64,000 nucleotides of DNA from Cymbidium sinense (lineage: Eukaryota > Streptophyta > Magnoliopsida > Asparagales > Orchidaceae), in the NCBI GenBank assembly GCA_021442155.1, contig CM038229.1, positions 92,103,716-92,167,715 of the forward strand. Reading direction: 5' to 3'. This document shows, one piece after another, positions 1 through 12,400 of this stretch (position 1 is the first letter of the stretch; every line of letters begins with the position of its first letter). The notes under the pieces were generated by a model. The model did not search any database, was not told the origin of the DNA, and was given only the letters and a program-made list of their open reading frames with translations. Both the position numbers and the translations under genes were made by a program.

Positions 1-429
1 GCTCTGCTCAGTCACCTCCAATGAAACCGAGAGGGGTTCTTGTGCTAATCACATGAGACTCATCCTCCAAGCTAGATTCCAAGTCTATGTGAATAGTAAG
101 AACTCATGAACTGGAACATAACCCTATTGGTCGGTTGCCAACCGGAGGTCTTCACCTCTAGATCTGTATTCTCTACCTCTGCCTCTGCTTAGTGGTGATC
201 GAGTCATCCTACCCATATGTCTGTATGGTGGAATGAACTATGGGTGGAATGTAACATGAGGCTCTACCTCTTCTTCGGTACCCCTTTCTCGTTCCTTGTA
301 CTTTCTTTTTATCTTTTCTTTTTCTTTTTCTTCTTTTTCTTTTTCTTTTGTATTTGAACTTTGGCCAAGTTTGTGAGAATATGTGTTTTGATTTTGAGGA
401 AGATAGTAGGTCGCATCCTCATATATCTC

Positions 430-1030
430 GACCTCTCTAATTGAGATTAGCTTTTCATCTCCTTTGACACAGTATTCGATTCCATCTCTTCAAAACTTGA
501 TGCACTGATGAAGGGAGGACGGAACAATCTTATTCTGGTGTATCCAAGGCCTACCAAGCAAAGAAGTGAATGATGTATTTGAATCAATTATATAGAATTT
601 GGCGTCAGTCTTCCAGTTGCCTATTTTCGAAGGTAACACTATGGAGCCTAAAGTCTGCTCGCCCTGTTCATTGAATCCTCTCAATATCATTTGATCTCCT
701 CGGAGCTGGGAGATGTCAATCCTAAAATAAGTAAGGTTTTTCAGGCTCATAATGTTCACCGATGCCCTAGATCAATCAACACCCTAGAAAGTCTGAATCT
801 GCCCATATCCACTATAATGTAAAGGGGATGATTGTGCTTCATATCCCCCAAAAGAAGGTCTTTGTCGATGAATATGACTCCTTGGGCTTCTCTTGGATAA
901 TGTGTCTTCTCTCCAACAATGGCCAGTTGAGCTAAGTATATTTCTGGATCAAGAAGAGCCTTGATTAATAATTCCCTCATCTCTTTGGATAAGATAAGGG
1001 CATCATATATGCTTAGTTTGGCTAGCAACT
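430..1030 (-). pseudogene. Ty3/gypsy aspartic protease fragment (broken)
   Basis: Minus-strand pieces at 756-1028 and 490-759, in different frames, together cover a retropepsin-like domain. The first ends in VLIDLG, where the D-[ST]-G catalytic motif is expected, and the second continues with NIMSLKNL and ends in LLGRPWIHQNKIVPSSLHQC. The latter is a very characteristic plant gypsy protease C-terminus, and the reading continues as EYCVKGDEK further left. The frameshift sits directly after the catalytic triplet, which reads DLG rather than DTG or DSG, so the enzyme would be inactive. The start of the 490-759 piece is a frame artefact, not a true initiator. Confidence 0.75.
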
Positions 1031-1929
1031 TTCTCAGGTGAGCGAGGACATTGTAATCAATTCTGGGCTATTCCTCCATAAGAATATCCATGGGTGGAGC
1101 ATCCTGTGGAGGGGCTTCTTGATCGTTGGAACCAATGACTTATTTCCCCTTTATCTTGAGGTGCTACCTTAGGAGGTAACACTTTGCCACTACGAAGGTT
1201 GACTTCGATGACTTTGTGAGATGGTTTAGTGGAAAGTTCTACCTGCTCATCAGGTTCACCTACAGCTTCTCCTATAGGACCCTCAGAATCAGATGATTCC
1301 AAGTCTATCTCAAGAGGTGAATTTGTATTATTCAGAAAAGGAAAATCCATCTCTGAATCAGAAAGAGGATGATCGGAGTTGTTATAATTATTAAGACTTG
1401 AAGAGTTTTCTAAAGGAGTAGAATCAGATAACCCATCAAAAGTGACACAGATGTAATTCAAACTAGCTTTATTCCTTGATTTCTTAGATTTAAAAGGAGG
1501 TACACATTAGAAATCTAGTAAAGTAAGTGGGGTGAGGGATTTGATGCCCTCATCCATCGATACAAGATGTCTACTAGAAGAATAACTAGTTGAAGTAGGA
1601 ATGCCAGCTGAACTAGTAGCTACAATGGTAGAATGGGCTATCCTGGGCAAGTATGGGTTGTTACTGCTGCTGAGCTCCCACTTTCCCCAAGATGTCTTTG
1701 GAAACTTGCGAACCTTCCTTGATGTTGGAGGTTCAAACTGCCTCAAGCACTTGTAAGGAAAATTTCTTGATTTTAGAAACAATCTTTTTAGAGGCTCGAG
1801 ATAAAAAGATATCCCAACCTTCTTTTATTTTGAGAGGATCACATGTATCCCCAAGGATTACCCTAACAGAATTGAATGGTTGTTATACTAGATATTCCTT
1901 AGGGATAACTATGGTGCCTGACTTGTAAA

Positions 1930-2760
1930 TATGCTCAAGCTAGTCCTTAAATGTAAAGCAATCCTTCAAAACATGGCCTAGCATGCGGTGGTAGGGGCAA
2001 AAGTTAAGATCATTGCACTTGCCAACTTCCTCCAGCTTTCTAGGCTTGGATAGCTGAAAATCAGGTTTCTTTAAGAGGTTCTTAAAGATTTTTCTGACTA
2101 CCTCCCTCTTAATGAATAAGTTTTATTTTATTTATCAAAAACATTAGGTGGATGATAGCTATCTAGGGGCGGGTATGTGTACCGCTACTGAGAGTATGGC
2201 TGAGGAGGAGGTGGAAAAGGCCATGGAGGCTACAGTAACCGATGGGGTGGTGGTAAAGAGGAAGTGTATGGAGCTCGAGGTCTCTCATGCTACTCTGGCC
2301 TGTTGCTTCTTGTCTACTTACCATTCTCGCTTTTCAGGTTTTCCTCAAACTTTAATTTGAAGGTAAATGGGCTAAGCGAATATTCTTGTAATTTCATGTG
2401 TTGTTTAATGTTCATGGTTTCTCATTTCATGCTTAAATTATGTCATATAAGAATATAATCAATGAGGGACTCACCGGGGTATTATTGAGCCACAACGAGA
2501 TCATCCATAGTTTCCCTTTGCTGAGCTCCAGCAAATCTCTTAACAAAGAGTTGCTCCAACTCAGCATAAATCTTCATTGAATCTTTGGGAGTTCAAACAT
2601 AAGTTATACTAATTTTTGACAAGAGATAATTTTGCATCTTTGCCACTCAGGTAACAGCCAGCTCAAGTGGCTATATGTTGGTGAGGGTTCTCACTACCAT
2701 CAAAGCTTTTGAAAGAAGGAGACACAAAACCCTTAAGATATTGGATATCATCAAATTCCT
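1930..2760 (-). pseudogene. Ty3/gypsy gag (capsid) fragment (broken)
   Basis: Minus-strand translation around 2,720-2,650 gives FDGSENPHQHIAT, then around 2,610-2,470 MKIYAELEQLFVKRFAGAQQ and, after a stop, YPGESLIDYI. This follows the order of the retrotransposon gag domain: F-D-G-x-x-(D/N)-P, then (W)xxLExxFxxRF, then GESLxDYI. Around 1,990-1,930 the reading CPYHRMLGHVLKDC is the usual gypsy gag C-terminal motif. At least five stops or frame changes interrupt it, so this is a relic. The assignment rests on motif order only. Confidence 0.7.
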
Positions 2761-4789
2761 CTAGGTATGGTCTACCCTTTGGAATTGATGAACCACCTCG
2801 TGCTTGCACCAGTGCTTCCCTCACTTGTTGTTCAACCATGAGTTTGATATCTTTTTCTTATATGGAGGTACTGTCCACTACATTCCTATACAAGCTAGTA
2901 CTGCCCTGCTCTACTGAAGGTGAACTCTTGGGTTGATCCAAGACATGCAATAACTCAGGCTAACTAGTCTCCACAATAGTAGGATGTGCTACTGGAGCTT
3001 GATTCTGAAGTGCTAGAACTACCGCTAACAAATCTTCAAGTCTCTTTCCCATCTTATCAATCTGTTCATCCTTTTGTTTGAGTTATTGAAGGAGGTGTTG
3101 GGTCGAATATGTTGTATCATCCTGTTCGGTCACAACACCTTCCAAACTTTGATGATTCCGAAGGAGAGAACCTCTGGTATCAACCATATGCACCTCTGTT
3201 GAGTCTTCTAACAAATCATCTTCATTGGGATCAAAGCTAACCTTCTTCTTGAGGTCGACCAATCATACCCTAGATTTCTTCTTCTCAGATAATCACTAAT
3301 ATCATCCAAGGAGCGCCCAACTATGCACAAATGCAATACTGGTGGTGGGATCATGTTCATGAACAGAGATGCACCTGACCTCCCCTGCTACTGGAGAGAT
3401 AATCCTATGAGGGCTATGCTCACTGGAGGACACGTGCTCATGGTTGTCAACCATTATGGATGGAGTACTATCCCTGGGGGGATCTATCGCCATAGGGACA
3501 ATAGAACTGTCTCCTTCTCCCTCTGTTATTGCTATATCCATGATCTGCTAAGGTGGTGGTGGTGATGGCATGACTACGATGCTACGAGGTTGCCACTCCC
3601 TCTTCACCGCAATTGAAGTAGGAGGTCGAGAAGGAGATCTCTCCTCGCCTCAATCGATGATGTTGAGTGAAATGGGATCCCTTGGCCATAGTTGGATCAC
3701 TAATGGGGCTTTCTTCTCCTCTGATGCTTCTCTCATGGCTTTAGGTGGAATTATGGAAGATGGAACTTGAACTGGTGATGATGGAGGTGGAGTGGAGTGA
3801 TGTGGTGGAGACAACACTGACTGCCTCTATACAGGAGCTCTCCTACCATGATGGGTAGTACCAGTTAATAGAATACTATCGGTATGATCAGCGTGGGTAG
3901 CACGCCAATTGGGGAAATCTACGAGGGAGGTGCTACTAGCTAACTTTGCCTCTCTCTAGTAACATGAACTACGGGCCTCTCGCCCTCACGATATGCTCCA
4001 ATTGGGATAACCGATCATAAATTAAATTGGGAACCGATCGACCGTCATAAGCCACCAACCAGAACTATCCCGAGGCCAGATACCTCCTCCTATCTGGTAA
4101 GTGCCTCAAATGAATGGGAGGTGGAGGTGACAGATCCTCGACATCTTCTCCCCAAAATGGAAAGGGTATGGAACTTGTTCTGAGTGAGCAAAGGAGAAAC
4201 TACCCTGGGTGGCTTCTCTACTACGATGTGAGACAATATCTCCATCTCCTTGGCAATGCACACATGATGCTGCTTGATCTTGCGGCTCTTATTGTGGAAC
4301 TGAATTCTGCTAGGTGGAGCAGTACGGGAGCTAGACCCTACCTCAAAGGTAGTCTTCCCCTTAGAGGAAGCCAGTAAGTGGGTACTAGTCTGACCTGGGG
4401 CAGTGATGGGGACAACTAACTACATGGGCACTGGAGCTACTATGGGAACCTCTACATTCATCCTCTTCAATGAGATAAATTTAGAATCTAAGGGCACCTC
4501 AAGATGGATGACTGCCTTCTGCCCAGTCACCACATTCCTGCTAACAATGGTGAGGGTTGCCCCCTCACAAGTGATCCTAACCCCCTTGAATCCTCAGCCA
4601 AAGTGTATCAAATGAGCGAATCAGTTTGGAGGAGACTGGCCCGATCCAAGGCCAAGTCCATCCCAAAGGGGAAGGTGAACACACTCTTTGAGAATCCATT
4701 TGCACTGTACTGAACTTGAGAAAAAGTTGACTAAGATTGAATTAGAACTCTGTAATTATTGGAAACAAACTCAAATCAGATTTTCTATC

Positions 4790-6560
4790 TTGATGTTCTG
4801 CAGACTTTTTAAATTTGATTTAGAATTTGAACCCACACTCAACAATTTGAATATGTTAAGTGAGGCTCATTGAATTTAAGAGAGATTTTTTTTTTTTTTT
4901 TGAATGAAATGGAGAAGAGATTTTGAGTTTAGAATCCACTTTCAACAAATTTGTGTATATTGAAAATGAATTCAAATATTTTGAAGAGATTTTTTATACT
5001 TCCATTGGTTCATATTTGATTTTTGATTTTTATGTTTGGGGATCATTTATTTAATAAATTTGAGTATGTTAAATAGAGAATCAACTGATTTTGTTTGAGA
5101 TTACTCATTTAGCAAATTTGTGTATGCTAAATGAGTTGTTTGAAAATATTTTTCTTCTTTTGCTTGTTTGCCTATAATGTGTATCATATGTGAATTTAGA
5201 AATAGAATCTTTACTTACCAAATTTGTGTATGTTAAATAAAGTCCAAATGTATTTGATTTTTATTTTGATTTTTTTGAAAATGGAATCTTTACTTAGCAA
5301 ATTTGTGTATGCTAAATAAAGCCCACATGTGTTTGATTTTTGTGTTTGAAAATGGGATCTTTACTTAGCAAATTTGCGTATGCTAAACAAAAATTCAAAT
5401 ATGTTTTATTTTTGTGTTTTGATTTTGAAAATGGGATCTTTACTTAGCAAATTTGGGTATGCTAAATAAAGTCCAAATGTGCTTGATTTTTATGTTTAGA
5501 TTTCAAAAATGGGATCTTTACTTAGCAAATTTGTGTATACTAAATAAAGCTCAAAATGTATTTATTTTTTTATGTTTAGATTTTGAAAATGAGATCTTTA
5601 CTTAGAAAATTTGGGTATGCTAAATAAAGTCCAAATGTGTTTGATTTTTATATTTTTTTATTTTGAAAATGGGATCTTTACTTAGCAAATTTGTGTATGC
5701 TAAATGAAAATTCAAAATTATTTTGAAAAAGGGGTTTCTATTTAACAAAGCGTTAAATAGAATCCATTTTTATTTTCAATTTTCTTTTTGAAAAATGAAA
5801 CTCTCATTTGACAAATTTGGGTATGTCAAATGGAATTCTAATGTATTTTGATTTTTATGATTTTTGCAAAAGAGATTTCCATTTAACAAATTTGGGTATG
5901 TAAAATGGAAGTCAATCATATTTTATTTTTCAAAGATGAAATTTTTGTGTGTGATTATTGCTTTTTGAAAAGAGGGGAATTCCAACTTAACACATGTGGA
6001 ATGTGCTAAGTGGAATTTCAAATGGTGTGATTTTGTTTGAAAATGAAACCTCCATCTAACACATTTGGATATATTGAATGAAGAGGCTAATCTTCAAATT
6101 TGTACTTTTTGAAAAGGAAGAAATTCCAACTTCAACATATGTGAGATATATTGAAATGAAATTTCAATTTTATGATATGATTTTATTTGGAAATGAAATC
6201 TTTATTCATTAAATTTGTGTATATTGAATGAGGATGTTCATTTTAAATTTATGCTTTTTGAAAGATGATTTTGATTTTATTTGGAAATGAAATCTTCATT
6301 CAATAAATTTTGGTATATTGAATGAGGATGTTCATTTTTAAATTTGAAAGATGATTCTCAACTTTGATTTTTGAAAAGATCCTACATGTGACAATCTTAA
6401 AGATTGTTAGATGAGGTTGAGTTATGAAAATTTTTGTGCAAGTATTTTATTATGTGAACTTTTTGGAAAGTGCTTTTGAAAATTGATATTTTTATAAAGG
6501 ATTTATTTTTCTTATTCGTGGAATGATCCTTTCCTTATCATAAAGATGGTAAGGAGGTTC
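4790..6560. repeat. Tandem array of about 20 divergent stem-loop units (period near 75-85 bp)
   Basis: Units repeat roughly every 75-85 bp. The central block (5,200-5,720) is most regular: CTTTACTTAGCA, a 10-nt loop AATTTGTGTA (or GGGTA/CGTA variants), then TGCTAAATAAAG, followed by a T-rich spacer with GATTTTGAAAATGG. Outside the core block the stem sequence changes but pairing is kept. Perfect examples are ACTCATTTAGCA/TGCTAAATGAGT (5,103-5,136), TTCTATTTAAC/GTTAAATAGAA (5,736-5,762), CATTTGACA/TGTCAAATG (5,805-5,832) and CATTCAATA/TATTGAATG (6,297-6,324). The array lies on the 5' side (minus strand) of the gypsy gag remnant, so it could be part of that element's leader. No protein-coding signal is visible. 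Confidence 0.85.
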
Positions 6561-9500
6561 AACAAGGTTTTTAGTCATTTATTTTGGTTAAATTTTTATT
6601 TTCACCTATTAGGGGACCCAACAATAGTTTTAAGACTTACACAGAGTGAGGTCCTAAAACCTAAAGGATGTTTGCTAGCTTAGCTTAAAAATGAAATAAA
6701 CTAAATGTCAATGGAAAAGAAGGATAGTCTCGGTCATATGAAATACAAATCCACTATCGATACTTGGATACAACGATCATTTACCAAAGATGGAGAGAGG
6801 AATCATCCCCATCGGAGTCACCAAAAAAATCTATGGTGTTTATTTTTGTTGAATGAAAATATAGTTGGGACACCACGTAGATCCGCAAATGTACTCATTA
6901 GGGTGATCGAGTGTGACATTGAGGAATGATGTACTATCTCGAGAGATAGAAGTCACCATCTTACAATAGACCTAATCATCTAATAAGGACTCCTAAGGAC
7001 AATGGGTCTTCGAATGTACCAGAGATCTTTCCCCTACTTTATATGGAAAAGTAAAGCAGGGTTTACTTTAAGCTGAGTTCATTAAGTTTCCTATGGAGAC
7101 AAGCCCCCATAGTTAATTACATCCTAAGGAATTAGATTCCTTAAGAATACTCTCGATTAAGATAAATAATCGTTATCTCCAAAGATTTCAAAGATAGGAC
7201 TATCAACAAATTAGTTATTTTTAGAAAATCAAGTGGGATTGATCAAAAGAAGGGAATTATTATAGAAACTAAAAGGAGATGAGAAGGGGATGCTCATGAT
7301 ACTAGGAAACCTAGTAAGCATCCCAAACTATCTTATGGTTGGGATTTATATTTTTTTAAAGTTGAGAAGAATTATATGTTTGAGTTAAATTTTTATTAGA
7401 AATCTAGGGCTTACAATTCCACAACACAAGATCATGGAAATGCCTAAGGGGTGAGGATTTATACTTGTAGCCCGCAAAGGGAAACAACAACCTCAGATTC
7501 TAAATCTAGAGAGCTTTGACGAGGGCCAAAGCATGACCTAAATCTAAGATGAAAAATGGGTATATAGTTTACCTCCACAATAGAGGATAAATCACCCAAC
7601 TGTTGGACTTACAACTGTCTAGGGTGGCCACCAACTAACTCCTACGATTTTAAATACATGTAGGCAAGTCTTATACTTTGCAAGATGGCTAAGCTGTTGT
7701 TTATTTAAAAAGGAGACTAAGTCCTTAAACACACTACCTAAGAGACTAGATCATGAAAGGCATGAATAATGACTTAAATCTAATGCAAATTTTATTAAGT
7801 TTTATTTTGATTTTTGGACATTTTTTAACACAGACTATGGGATTTCATATGCCTAGCGCATGAGAAGATTGGTTATGGGCCAAAATCAATAAGAAAGAGG
7901 TGTGTTTCCACCATGGCTCTCAAAGGTCAAGTCATTTTTTCTAACAAAGGTGGAAGCCCTCCATTGGTAAGAGTGAAATAATATGATTTATGCATGATAT
8001 GAGACATACAACATCCAATTAAAGGGTTGCTAAATCTTTTATTATCTTGATTTATGTCCTAAGCTTTAAGTAAGGTTATAAATTATTTAATTTAATTTTG
8101 AGTTGATTAGTTGGATACAAAATTTATCTTTCCCTAAGAGCCTAATCGCATCCAGGCCATTTAACTGCCATCAAACAATTAAGAAACTAAGAAAATCATG
8201 CCATCCAAATTACACAATCATAAACATAACATCAATCAATTTATAAAATTAGCACAAAATAATAAGAGGCCGGTGTGGTCAGGTTCCATCGCACAACTTG
8301 AAAAGAAATGTGGGTAGCCAAACTCTACCCTTATACAACCTGAATTATAAATGAATAATTACAAATAAAAGGAATTCATGCTATGGGGGTCTTCATTCTT
8401 CATTTCTTCATTTCTTCATTTTTTATTTGCTTCTTTTTTATTAGCTTCTCTTCTTTCTTTATTTCTTTCTTTCTTTTGGTTTGACTTGGGATGTAATTTA
8501 CTCCAAGGCTTCACATGGTACATAAGAAATGGTCTTATAAACAATGTTCACCTTAATTCTCCATAACATTCATTCCAAATCTTAATTATAAAATTTACAT
8601 CAAAATGGGAAAGATAAATTTAACTAAACCTGCAAAATATAGATTAGCTAAACATACCACACAACCCAAGCAGTTATATGGATAATTTGAACTTAGCACC
8701 CCACACATGGGTAACTAAGTCCACCTATCGTAATTTAGGTTATGCTTAGGGGTATAAGCAACCTGTACAGCAAAAGTATTTATATTTTTATTGCAGTGCC
8801 CCTTAAGCACAACCCCTTACAGAAAGCATGATTATGCTAAAATTGGCCTAACATCCATACTATGCACATGCACCCTAACATCCAGTCTAAAATAATACAT
8901 TTCAAAACAAAATCAGGCATTAAACCATGCACCGCCCTAACATAGAGCTAGAAATGGTGACTTAGCCTAATGTGTGTGCCATTTAAAGCTTGTGTGGCAT
9001 ATCTTAGCTAGGCTTTAAGGTTGAAATTTTCTAAGTGTGAAAGATTCAATTTATATGGTGGCTTCATTTTAAGTGATTTAGTTGATTTATCAATTTTAGT
9101 TAGTGATTTAATTTAGTTTGAATGAACCTACACTTAGTTACTAAATATTGTGAAGAGAAGAAAAGAGTAGAGAATTTCTCTTTCATCCCTACCTTAAAAC
9201 ATTTCTAAGGTAGATTGATTGATGAATTTCCTTTAGTGAATATTGTATTATGTATTTTAATTAACCCTAAGTTTAGATTTTCTCTAAATAGCCCTACTTA
9301 ATAAGAAAGGTATCTTAGGATTAATTGAGGTGGATTACTTCCACATAACACACACCCATTTATTTCTTTCCATAATGTATACCATGAATATGAATAATCC
9401 TAAGCATACCTATACATGCAATGCAAATTTTATCACACTTTGATGATGAATGCTAAGAGATATGATTTAAAATTTTGGATATTCCATTGATGCATGTATT

Positions 9501-11260
9501 TATTATGTAGAAAAGGGGATTTCTCATCCATTAACTAAATGCACATCCACATATATAAACATCATAAGTGTGTACAGCGCCATTATTTTCTACACCAGGG
9601 GCGTAAGGTACAAGACCTACTTAAGACTACTTAAAGTTTCGTAGCCCCGGGATGTCCAGACTAATATACCACTTTTCTTAAATACATGTAGATGTACAAA
9701 AGAAATCAAATGGATGAAGAATCATGCAAGAGATTTATGTTTGATTTGGTTATATAATTTACATGTGTAATATAAAGATCCTTCTTAAGTCATAACATAG
9801 AGGTGCATAGGAATAGATTTAAGCAAGTGTTGTGTTCTTTTCAAATGAGCTATACACTTTGCAAATCCTATGTAAATCCATGTTAAAAGAAAAAGAAAGA
9901 ACTTCATAATACACATCTTATGATATAATCACATGCAAGCTTATAAGTATTCATAAGTAGCATCACTTCATTCATAATCTTTGATTTATAGATTTTGAAA
10001 ATAATTTTTGGTTTAATAGTGATAATAGCCACTCATATTCTTAACTTTAGCCAAAATATGCAATTTGACATAAAAGGAATTATTTTATTTAATTTATTTT
10101 TGAAATAAATGAATGCAAGATTTCATATGGCAAACAATATTTAGCATGCTTGGAAAGAAATAAAGGGATGTAAGCATATGACTTCATTCACCATAATTAC
10201 TTCCTAAGGACAATCATATAAAATAAGATTATTTAAAATGAATCAAAATTCTTTAAGGAGATTTTTATTTTTGAATTTGATTTGACTTAGGAAATATGAA
10301 AATGGTTTGCTAGTTTTAACCCATTTCCCTCATGTGTGAATTAGTTTAGTTTAATTTTAGAACAATTAGGATGATTTTATGCTTTGTTTAGGTTAAGATA
10401 TGAATTAAATCCATTAATCACCCCTTACCTGTACCACTTTAACATAATTATTCAAGTAATTATGAGCCAACATATGATATGCAATCACATGAAAATTAAA
10501 GCAACAATGCACCTAAGAAAAGAAGGGGTCTAATGCAATTGGCTCACAATTATTGAATAACTAAGCTAAAGAGTTTAATTAAGTACTTTCATAATCTTCC
10601 TACATATATAGTTTGATTATGTTTTTCTTTGAAATCCTCTTAAGTTATTGAACACCTAAGAATCTACCAAAGAATTAAATGATTAAGTTCTTGAGTGATT
10701 TAGTTTTGAGTTTGATTAATTGAACTAATTAATGAAGTGATTAAGCCATTAATTAATTTATAAATTAATTAAGTGTTTATCCAAATGAAATAAACTTAGG
10801 GAAAAAGATTGGAAAAAAAATCCTAATCTCATTCCCTAAGTCCATTCACTGTTTCATGATGATTAGCAAATTTAATTAGTGAATTTATCACTATTTAATA
10901 AGTTAATTAATCATTTAATTAATTAAAGAAGTGATTAGATGAAACAAGTAATTCCCCTAATTAATCAAGCAATAAATTCTAAGAAAATCTTGAGAGGCAA
11001 AGGTCATCCCCCTAATTAATCTCAAAAAGTTTGGGGTTAATTATTAGATTAATTAGAGAATAATTAACTTAATTACATTTCCAATAAAACCCAAATTGAG
11101 TTAAAATCACTATTCAAAATTAATTAATTTTAATTTTCTATTATTTTTCTCTGAAATATCTTTAAAATGAGTGTTTTTTTGTATTTTTGGATTTTTCTAT
11201 AATTAATTATGAATTTTGGAAGTTTCATCATTAAAATTGGATTAATTAAGCCCAATTAAC
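6561..11260. other. AT-rich intergenic DNA without recognisable gene
   Basis: Only short open frames with no family resemblance are present. There is a CT-rich simple stretch at about 8,400-8,480 and AATTAA-rich low-complexity DNA at 10,680-11,120. The text reads like heavily decayed repeat DNA, possibly LTR or leader of the element to the left, but I could not find LTR pairs or a primer binding site. Confidence 0.5.
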
Positions 11261-12400
11261 CTAATCCGCCACATGGCGGCCGACGGCTCAATGCGGGCAC
11301 ATTTTTGATAGGTTATTTAAGTTGTCACAAATCAAAGAGGATCGCGTGATCTACCATGCCATGTCCAATCACGCAGAAAGGATGGCGTGTGATCCTTCTC
11401 CTTCGTGAGCGATGAGAGATGAACACCGTTGGTCTCTCTTCATTCTATTCCAGTTCACCCAAGCTCATATTGGGATCAAAATGATCCCACACCTTCAGAA
11501 GGAGGGGGGATGCACATCCAATGGTCAAGATCTCAAAGGGTGACAATTTCTTTCAAAAAAGACCAACCATAATTTCCTATGGATACGATTTCGAGCAATT
11601 ACCTTGCTGGTGGCTATCACTGGCACTTCCAATGGAGGAGGTAGCTTCGTCTAGTAGAGACAAAGCCCTATTGAAGGAATTAGATCTTAATTTGAAGTGG
11701 ATGGTTCGATTGATCAAGCTCCCCTTCAATGGTGATCAGGCTTGATCGAAGTAGTGTTTCCCGTGGCTTGGAGACTTGGGAAACGACTTGGTTGAGCTCG
11801 AAGAAGTCCACTGATGGTGTGTGCAAGGTTAATTTGATTTTGATGGAGAATTGAGCGAGTTAGATTTTCACTTCACCTCCCTTATTTCGATTTTGAGCAA
11901 AATCGAGAAGGAGAAATGAGGGAGCTCGGGAATGGCTTGCAAAGGCTTAGAGAAGCTTCGACTCAACCTCTGTAGCTCTGTGGAAATGAATCCTCGTGGT
12001 TTGAGTGGGAATGAGGGGGAATATATCTCCCCCTCCTTGGATCGGATGGTGAAGGGTTGAATTACCATTTTTAATCAATGGCAAGGATTGAAGGTACGAT
12101 TTGAGCTTCCAAACACCCCATGTGAGTTGTTTTGGGTAGTGAAGGGAAGGAGAGTGGATGCCCATGTGCTAGGTGAGTGCATTTGGTGATCCAAGTGTTC
12201 AATTTCCATTGGAGAGGTCGGTTCAGCCTTGGCATGAGTCATGGTCGACCCAAGCTCATTGAGTGATGTTCACCACCCTCCTCAGTGCCCATGTGGACCT
12301 CTAGGAGGATCAAGTGATCTTGAGAAAGAAATGACCAAATTCCAAGTGAATTTGGTCATAGGATACCCTTTGACCTAGGGGCAAAATGGTCATTTGGCCA
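11261..12400. other. Locally GC-richer unassigned stretch, possible decayed LTR or leader
   Basis: GC and CpG content rise abruptly at about 11,265 (GCCACATGGCGGCCGACGG) and fall again near 12,380. Short frames at 11,521-11,745 (plus) and 11,868-12,165 (minus) match nothing I recognise. A GTTATTTAAG element at about 11,312 could be a weak TATA-like signal. The composition step suggests an inserted or once-transcribed element, but this is inference. Confidence 0.3.

Larger units (their letters stand above)
1..4720 (-). mobile_element. Decayed Ty3/gypsy-type LTR retrotransposon, internal gag-protease part
   Basis: Read on the minus strand, from high to low coordinates, this stretch gives gag-like protein, a gag C-terminal linker with a CPYH..GH..DC motif, an acidic spacer and a retroviral-type protease, in the order expected for a Ty3/gypsy polyprotein. 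The frames are broken by many stops and frameshifts, so it is dead. The left end is cut by the window edge, so reverse transcriptase, RNase H and integrase, if present, lie outside. No LTR or primer binding site could be identified. The part above about 2.8 kb translates into fragments I cannot assign and may be the gag N-terminus or leader. The LGRPWIHQN..VPSSLHQ motif resembles plant Tat/Athila-group elements. Confidence 0.75.

Noticed and set aside
4790..6560. CRISPR-like array
   Set aside because: Plant nuclear context. Units vary throughout, with no identical repeats and unique spacers, and no cas genes.
4790..6560. tRNA or microRNA cluster
   Set aside because: The stems are short (9-12 bp) with a 10-nt loop. 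There is no cloverleaf, no T-arm consensus, and the arms are too short for plant miRNA precursors.
8378..8566. Phe/Leu-rich 62-codon frame
   Set aside because: Translation of a CTT/TTC simple repeat.
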